Assembly: GCA_016200895.1 (NCBI GenBank)
Contig: JACQDX010000132.1
Span: 1 to 64,000 of the forward strand
Direction of reading: 5' to 3'
DNA length: 64,000 nucleotides
From: Burkholderiales bacterium
GTDB taxonomy: Bacteria > Pseudomonadota > Gammaproteobacteria > Burkholderiales > Burkholderiaceae_D
Shown here: piece by piece, positions 27,898 to 36,763 of the stretch
Layout: each line of letters starts with the position of its first letter
How positions within the stretch are numbered: position 1 is the first letter of the stretch
Position numbers and translations under genes: made by a program
The notes under the pieces: model-generated
Database searches by the model: none
Seen by the model: only the letters and a program-made list of their open reading frames with translations
What the model was told of the DNA's origin: nothing

Positions 27898-29490
27898 TTA
27901 TGCCTTTGAAGGCTCATTAGGTAGAGCTATATTAGCCAGATCATTCTCAAAATGGTATTTGCCAGTATGAAGTGCACTAGGCCCCAATCTGGCGTACTTG
28001 AACATCAAATACAGTTCCAGCACCAGCAGTAGGGTATAAAAGCCCATAAACCCGGCCAGGCTGAAATACAGATCATTTACCTGCAAAGTGGAGGCAGACA
28101 AGTGCGTAGGCAAAATGCCCGAGATAGTCCAGGGTTGGCGCCCATATTCAGCGACAATCCAGCCAGTCTCGATTGCCACCCAGGGCAAGGGTATGCTGTA
28201 CAGCGCCAGCTTCAATAACCATCTTTGCTTTGCCAGTCTACGGCGTATCAAAAAATAGAAGGATGTGGAGAAGATAAATAGAAACAAGATACCCAATCCC
28301 ACCATCAGCCGGAAACCCAGGAACATGGGCGCTACCTTGGGGATGGAATCGTGGCTGGCCTTATCAATTTGTTCTGGCGTTGCATCAACCACATTCGCCG
28401 TATATTTTTTCAGCAGCAAGCCATAACCCAGGTCTTTTTTCAAACGCTCAAAATCTGCCCGCGCTTCTGGGGATTTATCGCCGCCTTTCAGGCGTGTCAG
28501 TGAGGCATAAGCAGCCATGCCATTGATAATGCGAGCCTTATGCTCCTGTTTCAAATCCTTGATACCTGTCACTTGCGTGTCCAGTGAGCGGGTGGCAATC
28601 AAGCCCATCAGGTAGGGTATCTTGATGGCATAGTCGGTTCGCTCCTCTTTGTCATTCGGTAAGCCTATGACAGTGAAAGGTGCGGGTGCAGGCACTGTTT
28701 CCCACTCGGCCTCTATGGTTGCCAGCTTGACCTTATTGACTTCGCCAGCGGTATAACCGGATTCATCACCCAGCACTATCACTGACAAGGTCGATGCCAG
28801 GCCAAAGGCAGATGCCACCGCAAATGAGCGGATTGCGAATGCCGTATCCCTGGCCTTGAGTAAGTAATAGGAAGACACGCCCAGTACAAACATGGATGCA
28901 GCGACATAACCGGCAGCTACGGTATGCACGAATTTAACTTGCGCAACCGGGTTAAAGAACACGTCTTTCAAACTGACCAACTCCATACGCATGGTCTCGA
29001 AATTGAAATCGGCACCAACGGGATTATTCATCCAGCCATTGGCAATCAAGATCCACAAGGCTGAGAGGTTGGAACCAAAAGCAACCAAAAAAGTGACTCC
29101 CAGATGAGCTGGTTTGGATAAACGGTTCCAGCCAAAGAACATCAGACCAACAAAGCTGGATTCGAGAAAGAAGGCCATCATGCCCTCGATCGCCAGCGGC
29201 GTACCAAAGATATCACCAACATAATGTGAGTAATACGACCAGTTGGTACCAAACTGAAATTCCAGGGTAATGCCAGTCGTGATCCCCATGGCAAAATTAA
29301 TCGCAAACAGCTTGCCCCAAAACTTGGTCATGTCCCTGTATATCTCGCGGCCAGTCATGACATAGACGGCCTCCATGATGAACAATATCCAGGACAAACC
29401 CAACGTCAAGGGAACAAACAGAAAGTGATACATTGCCGTCGCAGCAAACTGCAGACGCGACAGGTTAACGACTTCTTCAATGGGAGCCAT
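27898..29490 (-). CDS. cydA: Cytochrome bd ubiquinol oxidase subunit I
   Basis: The 530-aa subunit binds the hemes and oxidises quinol. It has the N-terminal heme-ligand region SRLQFAATAMYHFLFVPLTLG, the conserved GRQPW motif (IVAEYGRQPWTISG) and a long Q-loop between about residues 250 and 390, which puts it in the long-loop class of E. coli CydA. The start overlaps cydP by 14 nt and cydB follows after 9 nt. Order gbsR-cydP-cydA-cydB-cydX points to one transcript. Confidence 0.96.
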   Translation of the reverse strand: MAPIEEVVNLSRLQFAATAMYHFLFVPLTLGLSWILFIMEAVYVMTGREIYRDMTKFWGKLFAINFAMGITTGITLEFQFGTNWSYYSHYVGDIFGTPLAIEGMMAFFLESSFVGLMFFGWNRLSKPAHLGVTFLVAFGSNLSALWILIANGWMNNPVGADFNFETMRMELVSLKDVFFNPVAQVKFVHTVAAGYVAASMFVLGVSSYYLLKARDTAFAIRSFAVASAFGLASTLSVIVLGDESGYTAGEVNKVKLATIEAEWETVPAPAPFTVIGLPNDKEERTDYAIKIPYLMGLIATRSLDTQVTGIKDLKQEHKARIINGMAAYASLTRLKGGDKSPEARADFERLKKDLGYGLLLKKYTANVVDATPEQIDKASHDSIPKVAPMFLGFRLMVGLGILFLFIFSTSFYFLIRRRLAKQRWLLKLALYSIPLPWVAIETGWIVAEYGRQPWTISGILPTHLSASTLQVNDLYFSLAGFMGFYTLLLVLELYLMFKYARLGPSALHTGKYHFENDLANIALPNEPSKA

Positions 29491-29758
29491 TTTCTTCTTT
29501 CAATTCGAGTTGATTTTCTAACTTGTCTTTGTTTTGCGTAGCTGCCCCTGGCAATTCTTTAGAATTATTCGAGTCAGTTTTGCTCAAGAGTTGCTGCTCG
29601 ACTTTTTCTGTGGGCAGGCGCATGTGTTTTGTTTGCGGTTTGGAAAAGAAGGCATTCCACAGTAGAGTAAGGATGGCGACCTTCACCAGTAAGACCAGCG
29701 TGATTTCTGCCCACAAAGGCAAACGCCAGGCAGCCCTGGGTTTATCGGTCACCAGCAT
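29477..29758 (-). CDS. cydP: Cytochrome bd-associated small membrane protein, CydP type
   Basis: The 93-aa protein has one hydrophobic helix (LWAEITLVLLVKVAILTLLWNAFF) starting near residue 17 and a hydrophilic tail rich in Glu, Lys, Asn and Gln. Position directly before cydA and the AE.TLVLL.K...L..LW..FF pattern fit the CydP putative small oxidase subunit of betaproteobacteria. Its job is not established beyond association with bd oxidase. It shares one nucleotide with the gbsR stop and overlaps cydA by 14 nt. Confidence 0.8.
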   Translation of the reverse strand: MLVTDKPRAAWRLPLWAEITLVLLVKVAILTLLWNAFFSKPQTKHMRLPTEKVEQQLLSKTDSNNSKELPGAATQNKDKLENQLELKEENGSH

Positions 29759-30366
29759 TATTCGCCCCGCTTCACTGCAAGCTCTTCTGCCACATGTTCG
29801 GCCTCGGCCTGGCTACCGCCGCCAAAGCGGAACTTGTCGCGGATATCGAGTATGGTTTTGACCTTGGAACCCATTTTCATCAGAGAAGCCAGGGTTTCTG
29901 GCGACAGGCGCTGCACATCGTCAAACCAGGAAGTGGATAGCTCAATAAGTTGATACATTTCCCGCATGCGTTCTTGCGCCTGCTTGTCGGCCTCGCTGGC
30001 CGGACTTTCAAGCAAGGCATCGCGCAGCATGGACAAGGTCGGTTCTATTTCACGGCGACGGCGCTCTTCCAGCAAGGCTTTGAAAATATCCCAGATATCT
30101 TTTGGCGGCTCAAAATATTCACGCCTGTCGCCCTGCTTATGCAAGAGCTTGACCAGACGCCAGGCTTGCAACTCTTTCAAGCCCATGCTGACATTGGAGC
30201 GTGAAAAACTCAACGCCTCGGCAATATCATCCGCATTCAATGCTCGGCCTTGCACATATAGCAAGGCATAGATTTGGCCAACTGTGCGGTTAATGCCCCA
30301 ACGGCTACCCATTTCGCCAAAGTGCAAGATGAATTTTTGCGTTAGCGGACTTAGCGTTTCCATCAT
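29758..30366 (-). CDS. GbsR/MarR-family transcriptional regulator of the cyd operon
   Basis: The 202-aa winged-helix protein has NRTVGQIYALLYVQGRALNADDIAEALSFSRSNVSMGLKEL, the GbsR-type HTH, and a helical C-terminal half with a dimerisation coiled coil. The track start is TTG at 30378; GGAG six nt before the ATG at 30366 makes that the real start. It is the first gene before cydP, sharing one nucleotide with it, so it very likely controls the cytochrome bd operon. Inverted and direct repeats directly upstream suggest autoregulation. The effector is unknown. Confidence 0.88.
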   Translation of the reverse strand: MMETLSPLTQKFILHFGEMGSRWGINRTVGQIYALLYVQGRALNADDIAEALSFSRSNVSMGLKELQAWRLVKLLHKQGDRREYFEPPKDIWDIFKALLEERRRREIEPTLSMLRDALLESPASEADKQAQERMREMYQLIELSTSWFDDVQRLSPETLASLMKMGSKVKTILDIRDKFRFGGGSQAEAEHVAEELAVKRGE

Positions 30367-30373
30367 CAATTTC

Positions 30374-30427
30374 TCCAATTTTCTGAATTTTCAAGAATTA
30401 CTGAAATTATAGAATATGCTGAAATTT
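30374..30427 (-). promoter_or_regulatory. Repeat array upstream of gbsR-cyd, candidate operator
   Basis: On the minus strand three copies at exact 18-bp period read AATTTCAGCATATTCTAT, AATTTCAGTAATTCTTGA and AAATTCAGAAAATTGGAG. The middle contains a palindrome (AATTTCA, 8 nt, TGAAAATT; 30386-30408). TATAAT in the first copy could be a -10 box. The site is adjacent to the regulator gene it would control. Confidence 0.5.
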
Positions 30428-30500
30428 CTTGCTGAGCACCATCAAAAGAGTAGCATTAAGATAATTTATTGCAAGGCTTTATTATTGAACAGGAAATAAA

Positions 30501-30522
30501 AAAACCGCCGTAGCGGTTTTTT
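30501..30522 (-). terminator. Terminator after the DUF4404 gene
   Basis: AAAACCGC pairs with GCGGTTTT around CGTA, with T-runs in both directions. It lies 31 nt past the DUF4404 stop and may also insulate the gbsR-cyd operon. Confidence 0.8.
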
Positions 30523-30552
30523 CAGAGTCAAGGGGATATGAAGCTTGATGGA

Positions 30553-30825
30553 TTAAACACCAATTTTTTCAAGCATGGTGCCTAGCTCACGCAAAGCCGG
30601 TTCCAGTTTGGGATGTTGTGCTGCGAATTTCGCTGACAGAGCCTGCGAACGCTCACTCAAGGCAGCGAATACAGGATCATCATGATTCTGTGTGGTCGCC
30701 AGAACATGGTGAATATCCTCGTTCAATTTCTCCAGCAAGGATTTCAACTCATCATCAACAACTTCAGTACTTGCCAGCTCTTGATGCAACAAACCCAGCA
30801 GATGTTTTAATTGCTCTTGTTTCAT
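30553..30825 (-). CDS. DUF4404 family protein
   Basis: The 90-aa soluble, Glu/Leu-rich helical protein (LKHLLGLLHQELASTEVVDDE; ALSERSQALSAKFAAQHP) matches the small DUF4404 family of uncharacterised bacterial proteins by length and pattern. No catalytic motif is visible. It lies downstream of ispD-ispF on the same strand, separated by a short stretch with three 11-bp repeats, and is closed by its own terminator. No function can be assigned. Confidence 0.7.
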   Translation of the reverse strand: MKQEQLKHLLGLLHQELASTEVVDDELKSLLEKLNEDIHHVLATTQNHDDPVFAALSERSQALSAKFAAQHPKLEPALRELGTMLEKIGV

Positions 30826-30854
30826 ATCATATCTCCTTGATGGAACATTTTTTG

Positions 30855-30887
30855 TTTAGTTGCAGCTTAGTTGGAGTTTAGTTGCTA
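30855..30887. repeat. Three tandem 11-bp repeats across the ispF stop
   Basis: TTTAGTTGCAG, CTTAGTTGGAG and TTTAGTTGCTA follow each other without gaps. The third copy overlaps the ispF stop codon. On the sense (minus) strand every copy carries CAACTAA, so each could supply a stop. The period is one helical turn. Confidence 0.7.
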
Positions 30888-31384
30888 ATTCGCGGAAAAA
30901 CCAGCACCACGGCTTCGGCAGCTATACCCTCTTCCCTACCCAGATAACCAAGACGTTCATTGGTTTTTGCCTTGATATTGACCTGGCTGATATCGACCTG
31001 CATATCTTCAGCAATATTTGCCACCATGCCTGCAATATGCGCTGCCATCTTGGGAGCCTGGGCAATGATAGTGGCATCCAGATTACCCACTTCATAACCT
31101 GCATCGTGGATACGCTTGACCGCTTCACGCAATAAAACACGCGAATCTGCACCGGCAAAACGGGTATCGGTATCCGGGAAGTGCCTGCCTATATCACCCA
31201 AGGCCACTGAACCAAACAGTGCATCAGTAATTGCATGCAATAACACATCCGCATCTGAATGCCCAAGCAAGCCAGTGGTATGAGGGATAGTCTCCCCACC
31301 AATAATCAATTTGCGACCAGGCACCAGCGCGTGGCAGTCATAACCCTGACCTATTCTGAAAGGTAACATCTTATTTTGCATCAA
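30878..31384 (-). CDS. ispF: 2-C-methyl-D-erythritol 2,4-cyclodiphosphate synthase
   Basis: IspF cyclises CDP-methylerythritol phosphate in the MEP isoprenoid pathway. The 168-aa protein has the metal-binding DxH in [37 protein letters not shown], and ending motifs [21 protein letters not shown]. Length is standard. It lies 7 nt after ispD, and the second ATG could equally be the start. Confidence 0.97.
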   Translation of the reverse strand: MMQNKMLPFRIGQGYDCHALVPGRKLIIGGETIPHTTGLLGHSDADVLLHAITDALFGSVALGDIGRHFPDTDTRFAGADSRVLLREAVKRIHDAGYEVGNLDATIIAQAPKMAAHIAGMVANIAEDMQVDISQVNIKAKTNERLGYLGREEGIAAEAVVLVFPRISN

Positions 31385-31391
31385 GCTTCCT

Positions 31392-32120
31392 TTATTCTTT
31401 CTGGCTATTCAAATACTGGGCGATCAATGCCATATCGCTAGGCAAAGTCAGCTTCATGTTTCGCACATGGCCTTCAACAAGTATGGGGACATGGCCAGCC
31501 GCTTCAATAGCACTGGCTTCATCGGTGACCTGATCTGCCGCATCCAGAGCGTCGCACAATAGCTGATAGCGGAACATTTGCGGGGTTTGTGCCAGCCACA
31601 GTCCATCACGGGATATGGTTTGTACTTTGCCGTTTTCTACCCGTTTGACAGTATCAACCACTGACAAGGCCAGCAAGCCGCCGACTGCATCATCACCAAC
31701 CTGATCAATTAAATGTTGCAGCAAGCCAGATGTCAAACCCGGCCTGGCGGCATCGTGTACGAGTACCCAGTCCTTGCCTGTTAGCTCGCCAGCTATTTTA
31801 CTCAAGCCATTTCTGACTGTATCTCTGCGGCTCGCACCACCACAACGCAAGACGGTCAAGTTTTCTGCATTTGCGAGGTATTCATCGACATAAGCATCAT
31901 CCGGGCCGACGACGACATAAGTGTGCTGTATTTTAGAGAATTTAAGGAAAGCATCGACAGTGTGCTGCAGAACTGATTTACTACCTATAGGCATATATTG
32001 CTTCGGTGTCGCTGCACCCATGCGCGAACCCACGCCCGCAGCGGGAATCAGCGCAACATAGTGAGATGTATCTATCACCTTTTCAGCTTCAAAATGAAGT
32101 TCTTGCAATTGTTTTTCCAT
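31392..32120 (-). CDS. ispD: 2-C-methyl-D-erythritol 4-phosphate cytidylyltransferase
   Basis: IspD activates methylerythritol phosphate with CTP. The nucleotide-binding start [33 protein letters not shown] and [19 protein letters not shown] are diagnostic. The track start at 32150 is a TTG. The ATG at 32120 gives 242 aa but still leaves about 18 residues ([21 protein letters not shown]) before the usual beginning of the family, so the exact start is uncertain. It is coupled with ispF and divergent from mfd. Confidence 0.94.
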   Translation of the reverse strand: MEKQLQELHFEAEKVIDTSHYVALIPAAGVGSRMGAATPKQYMPIGSKSVLQHTVDAFLKFSKIQHTYVVVGPDDAYVDEYLANAENLTVLRCGGASRRDTVRNGLSKIAGELTGKDWVLVHDAARPGLTSGLLQHLIDQVGDDAVGGLLALSVVDTVKRVENGKVQTISRDGLWLAQTPQMFRYQLLCDALDAADQVTDEASAIEAAGHVPILVEGHVRNMKLTLPSDMALIAQYLNSQKE

Positions 32121-32276
32121 GAATGTCACAAGCTCTTGAAGCTGCTCCAATATGAAAGAGCCCCTTCGTTTATAATTAGGCGCTCATTTTAACCGCGTAT
32201 CTTGTTCCGTAAGCAGCTTTTACGGCACTCACTTAGCATTCACCTAATTCACTTATATAGCCGCAATATCGCCGCA

Positions 32277-35200
32277 ATGTCATTTGATTTCAGCAAATCC
32301 TTAGCAAAACCCGGCCATAAACTGGCACTCCCCAATTTGCATGGTTCTTCCGATGCTTATGCCCTGGCGCAAGCAGCGACGGCGCTCAAGGCAGACAAGC
32401 GCATGCTGACCATTTTTGTTGCCAACCCGGGAGATGCCCAGCGCCTGCTGGATGAAATCCCCTGGTTTAATGCAGAACTGCGCTGCCATTTGCTGCCAGA
32501 CTGGGAGACCCTGCCTTACGACGCCTTTTCACCGCATCAGGATCTGGTGTCTGAGCGTCTGGCCAGCTTGCATGAAATCCAGAATGGCAATTGCGATGTC
32601 TTGCTGGCTCCGGCAACTACGGCTTTGTTGCGCATGGCCCCGCCCTCTTTCCTGGCAGCCTACACCTTCTTTTTCAAAAAAGGTGACCGTCTTGATGAGG
32701 CCAAGCTAAAAACCCAGCTGACACTAGCAGGTTATAGCCATGTCAACCAGGTCATGTCGCCGGGCGAATATTCTGTGCGCGGTGGTTTGATAGACCTGTT
32801 CCCCATGGGTTCGGCTCTGCCTTACCGTCTGGATCTGTTTGGCGACACCATAGAAACCATACGCACCTTTGATGCGGATACCCAGCGTTCGCTCTACCCT
32901 GTACCGGAAGTGCGCTTGCTGCCAGGGCGTGAATTCCCTATGGATGAACCAGCACGCACCGCCTTCCGCAGTCGCTGGCGTGAGACCTTTGAGGGTGATC
33001 CTTCGCGTTCGAGCATCTACAAGGACATAGGCAATGGCATACCCTCAGCCGGTATAGAATATTATCTGCCGCTGTTCTTTGAGCAAACGGCCACCCTGTT
33101 TGATTATCTGCCTGAAGCACCACATTTTGCATTGATAGGCGACATCGACGATGCCATCCGACGTTTCTGGAACGACACCCGTTCACGCTACCAGTTTTTA
33201 AAGTCTGACCGCGAACGCCCGGTACTTGCACCAGAAACCGTGTTTTTACGCGATGAAGACTTCTTCGCCGCCATGAAACCACTGGCACGCTGGACCATTG
33301 CAGAAGCAGACAAGACTGCTGCCGCGTCCGAAGTATCCAGTTTTTTACCAGATATCGCCGTCAATCGTCGCGCCGACGACCCATTGACGAACTTGCGCTC
33401 CTTCCTGCTGCAAACAGATAAGCGCGTAATGATCTGCGCCGAGACGCTGGGCCGACGCGAAACCTTGCAGCAGTATTTCACTGAATACGATATACGCCTG
33501 AGCCTGTGCGAAGGCTATACCGACTTTGCCACAGCAGATGCCAAGCTGATGCTGGGTGTTGCACCCCTGCACGCCGGTTTTGTGCTGGCTGAAGGCCTGG
33601 CCTTTATTACCGAAGCCGAGTTGTATGCTGGTAGCGGCAAGCGCATAGGCCGCAAAAAGCAGGAAGCTGTTACCCAGGTCGAGCACATGGTGCGCGATCT
33701 GTCAGAACTGAAAATTGGTGATCCAGTTGTCCACAGCAACCATGGCATAGGCCGTTACATGGGTCTGATCAGCATGGACCTGGGTGAAGGCGAAACAGAA
33801 TTCCTGCATCTGGAATACGCCAAAGATACCAAGTTGTATGTGCCAGTATCGCAATTGCATGTCATTTCGCGCTATTCTGGTGCCTCGCCTGATGATGCGC
33901 CCTTGCATAGCCTGGGTTCAGGTCAATGGGAAAAAGCCAAGAAAAAAGCTGCACAGCAAATTCGCGATACTGCCGCCGAACTGCTTAACCTGTATGCCCG
34001 CCGTGCGGCACGTCAAGGCCATGCCTTTGAATATTCTACACGTGACTATGAGGCCTTTGCCGACAGTTTTGGCTTTGATGAAACACCAGACCAGGCCGCC
34101 GCTATCACCGCCGTCATTGGCGACATGACCTCAGGCAAGCCCATGGATAGGTTGATCTGCGGCGACGTTGGCTTTGGCAAGACAGAAGTGGCCTTGCGTG
34201 CCGCCTTTGTTGCAGTCATGGGTGGCAAGCAAGTCGCCATCCTGGCACCTACCACTCTGTTGGCAGAGCAACATGCCCAGACTTTTGCTGACCGCTTTGC
34301 CGCCTGGCCAGTGAAAATTGCTGAATTATCGCGCTTCCGTTCCGGCAAGGAAATCAGTCTGGCCATGAAAGGCATGGGCGACGGCACTATTGATATCGTC
34401 ATTGGCACGCATAAATTGCTGTCCGCTGATGTCAAATTCTCTCGCCTTGGCTTGGTCATCATTGATGAAGAACATCGCTTTGGTGTACGCCAGAAAGAAG
34501 CTTTAAAAGCCTTGCGCGCAGAGGTCGATGTATTGACGCTGACTGCAACACCGATACCACGCACCCTAGGCATGGCACTGGAAGGCTTGCGTGATTTTTC
34601 TGTCATTGCTACCGCGCCGCAAAAACGTCTGGCGATCAAGACCTTTGTACGTGGCGAAGATGATTCTGTTATCCGTGAAGCCTGCTTGCGTGAACTGAAG
34701 CGTGGTGGGCAAGTGTATTTCCTGCACAATGAAGTTGAAACCATAGAAAACCGCAAGGCCATGCTGGAAGCCCTGCTGCCAGAGGCGCGCGTAGTCGTGG
34801 CACATGGTCAGATGCATGAACGCGACCTGGAAAAAGTCATGCGGGACTTTGTGGCCCAGCGCCATAATGTTTTGCTGTGTACGACAATTATCGAAACTGG
34901 TATCGACGTACCAACCGCCAACACCATCATCATGCACAGGGCCGACAAATTCGGCCTGGCACAACTTCATCAGTTGCGTGGCCGTGTAGGCCGCTCTCAC
35001 CACCAGGCTTATGCCTATTTGCTGGTACATGATGTACAAAGCCTGACCAAGCAGGCGAATCGCCGTCTTGAAGCCATTCAGCAAATGGAAGAACTGGGTA
35101 GCGGCTTTTACCTGGCCATGCATGATCTGGAAATTCGTGGCGCTGGTGAAGTGCTGGGCGATAACCAGTCTGGCGAAATGCATGAGATAGGTTTCCAGAT

Positions 35201-35708
35201 GTATTCCGACATGCTCAGTGAAGCAGTACGCTCACTGAAGAATGGCAAAGAGCCCGATCTGGCCGCACCGCTGTCTACCACAACAGAAATCAACCTGCAC
35301 ATCCCTGCCCTGCTACCGAATGAATTCTGCGGTGACGTACATGAACGCCTGTCCATCTACAAGCGCCTGGCCAATTGCAACAGCGCCAATGGCATTGATG
35401 ACATGCAGGAAGAAATGATAGACCGTTTTGGCAAACTGCCAGAACCCGTGAAGTCATTACTGGAAACACATAGACTGCGTGTTGCTGCAAAACCTCTGGG
35501 CATCATCAAGATCGACGCACATAGCGAAGCCGCTACGCTACAGTTTGAACCCAAGCCTCCAATTGACGGCATGCGCATCATAGAATTGGTGCAAAAGAAC
35601 AAGCACATCAAACTTAATGGTCAGGACAAACTCCGCATCACTGCGGCCATGCCCGACCTCGCCAGCCGTGTGGCCCAGATCAAGGCCACCATCAAGGCAC
35701 TGCACTAA
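32277..35708 (+). CDS. mfd: Transcription-repair coupling factor Mfd
   Basis: Mfd removes stalled RNA polymerase and recruits UvrA to the lesion. The 1143-aa protein has the UvrB-like N-terminal module, the RNAP-interacting domain (KIGDPVVHSNHGIGRYMGL near residue 480), SF2 translocase motifs GDVGFGKTEVALRAAF and IIDEEHRFGVRQKE, the TATPIPRT motif, LRGRVGRSHHQAYAYLL, and the C-terminal TRCF domain. The track's upstream start adds 25 unusual residues; MSFDFSKSLAKPG at 32277 is the family-like start. It is divergent from ispD. Confidence 0.97.
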   Translation: MSFDFSKSLAKPGHKLALPNLHGSSDAYALAQAATALKADKRMLTIFVANPGDAQRLLDEIPWFNAELRCHLLPDWETLPYDAFSPHQDLVSERLASLHEIQNGNCDVLLAPATTALLRMAPPSFLAAYTFFFKKGDRLDEAKLKTQLTLAGYSHVNQVMSPGEYSVRGGLIDLFPMGSALPYRLDLFGDTIETIRTFDADTQRSLYPVPEVRLLPGREFPMDEPARTAFRSRWRETFEGDPSRSSIYKDIGNGIPSAGIEYYLPLFFEQTATLFDYLPEAPHFALIGDIDDAIRRFWNDTRSRYQFLKSDRERPVLAPETVFLRDEDFFAAMKPLARWTIAEADKTAAASEVSSFLPDIAVNRRADDPLTNLRSFLLQTDKRVMICAETLGRRETLQQYFTEYDIRLSLCEGYTDFATADAKLMLGVAPLHAGFVLAEGLAFITEAELYAGSGKRIGRKKQEAVTQVEHMVRDLSELKIGDPVVHSNHGIGRYMGLISMDLGEGETEFLHLEYAKDTKLYVPVSQLHVISRYSGASPDDAPLHSLGSGQWEKAKKKAAQQIRDTAAELLNLYARRAARQGHAFEYSTRDYEAFADSFGFDETPDQAAAITAVIGDMTSGKPMDRLICGDVGFGKTEVALRAAFVAVMGGKQVAILAPTTLLAEQHAQTFADRFAAWPVKIAELSRFRSGKEISLAMKGMGDGTIDIVIGTHKLLSADVKFSRLGLVIIDEEHRFGVRQKEALKALRAEVDVLTLTATPIPRTLGMALEGLRDFSVIATAPQKRLAIKTFVRGEDDSVIREACLRELKRGGQVYFLHNEVETIENRKAMLEALLPEARVVVAHGQMHERDLEKVMRDFVAQRHNVLLCTTIIETGIDVPTANTIIMHRADKFGLAQLHQLRGRVGRSHHQAYAYLLVHDVQSLTKQANRRLEAIQQMEELGSGFYLAMHDLEIRGAGEVLGDNQSGEMHEIGFQMYSDMLSEAVRSLKNGKEPDLAAPLSTTTEINLHIPALLPNEFCGDVHERLSIYKRLANCNSANGIDDMQEEMIDRFGKLPEPVKSLLETHRLRVAAKPLGIIKIDAHSEAATLQFEPKPPIDGMRIIELVQKNKHIKLNGQDKLRITAAMPDLASRVAQIKATIKALH

Positions 35709-35746
35709 TTAATTGAATAAAATAATTGAATAAAAAAGAGACGATC

Positions 35747-36595
35747 ATGCATTTGACCATACAAGGCTTGAACAACACACTCAGCAATAACATTGCGCTC
35801 GTTCAGGATATCGCCAGCCAGACCAAGGCAAAACTGATACAACTGAATACCCAGGCAGTGCGCCTCGACGATGCAGAATGTGATGAACAGACTTTGAATG
35901 CGATACGCGAACGCTGCTTCGCTGCCCAACTCGATGTTACGGCTCTCAACAAGCAATTTGCCCTGGTTGATTTCAAACTGGTTGCCATGGACATGGATTC
36001 AACCCTGATCACCATCGAATGCATCGATGAAATCGCTGACATGCAGGGCCTGAAACCGCAAGTGGCAGAAATCACCGAAGCTGCCATGCGCGGCGAACTG
36101 GAATTCCAGGAAAGCCTGATCCGTCGCGTTGCCCTGCTAAAAGGACTGGACGCCAGTGCCCTGCAACGCGTATATGACGAACGCCTGCAATTGTCCCTGG
36201 GGGCAGATCAGATGCTGAAGACCATACAGCAAGCCGGTCTCAAAACTTTGCTGGTATCCGGTGGTTTTACTTTCTTCACCGACCGCATGAAATCACGCCT
36301 GAATCTGGACTATACCCACTCCAACGTACTTGAAATCCAGGACGGTAAACTGACCGGCAAAGTCATAGGCACCATCGTTGATGCGGATGAAAAACAGAGA
36401 ACCGTGGAACGCATCTGTGCCGAAATGGGTATTCCCACCAGCCTGGCCATCGTCATGGGTGACGGCGCGAATGACTTGAAGATGATGAAAATTTCTGGAC
36501 TGTCAGTCGCATTCAGGGCCAAACCTGTGGTGCGTGCACAGGCAAATGTGGCACTGAATTTTGTGGGGTTGGATGGGGTGTTAAATCTGCTGTAA
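35747..36595 (+). CDS. serB: Phosphoserine phosphatase
   Basis: SerB makes L-serine from phosphoserine. The 282-aa HAD enzyme has an N-terminal regulatory region (about 1-75), the nucleophile motif AMDMDSTLITIECIDEIA, motif II LVSGGFTFFTDRMK and motif III/IV in VMGDGANDLKMMKISGLSVAF. The ATG at 35747 is preceded by GAGA and starts the family sequence; the track start is seven residues upstream. It follows mfd by 38 nt. Confidence 0.95.
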   Translation: MHLTIQGLNNTLSNNIALVQDIASQTKAKLIQLNTQAVRLDDAECDEQTLNAIRERCFAAQLDVTALNKQFALVDFKLVAMDMDSTLITIECIDEIADMQGLKPQVAEITEAAMRGELEFQESLIRRVALLKGLDASALQRVYDERLQLSLGADQMLKTIQQAGLKTLLVSGGFTFFTDRMKSRLNLDYTHSNVLEIQDGKLTGKVIGTIVDADEKQRTVERICAEMGIPTSLAIVMGDGANDLKMMKISGLSVAFRAKPVVRAQANVALNFVGLDGVLNLL

Positions 36596-36643
36596 GCAGC
36601 CGTCCATCAAAAACACGCAACACATCACAAGCAGGTTTTCCTA

Positions 36644-36683
36644 TAACTCAAATAATAGTACGAACGTTCTATTATTTGAGTTA
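36644..36683. promoter_or_regulatory. 40-bp near-perfect palindrome, candidate TetR-type operator
   Basis: Arms TAACTCAAATAATAG and CTATTATTTGAGTTA are perfectly complementary, and the symmetry continues through ACG-AA-CGT in the centre with one mismatch. The core TAGTACGAACGTTCTA has the shape of TetR-family operators. It lies 80 nt before the phosphotransferase gene of the kinase/acyl-CoA dehydrogenase pair. No linked TetR gene is in the window. Confidence 0.65.
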
Positions 36684-36763
36684 GAATAGTTTCAGCTCAT
36701 CCAGCACATCCACCTGTGCCAGGAGTAAGATCATACAAAAACTGAAACAATTGGGAGACACCG

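Noticed and set aside
34046-34762. 238-aa minus-strand ORF inside mfd
   Set aside because: Antisense of the Mfd helicase motifs, which are fully conserved on the plus strand.
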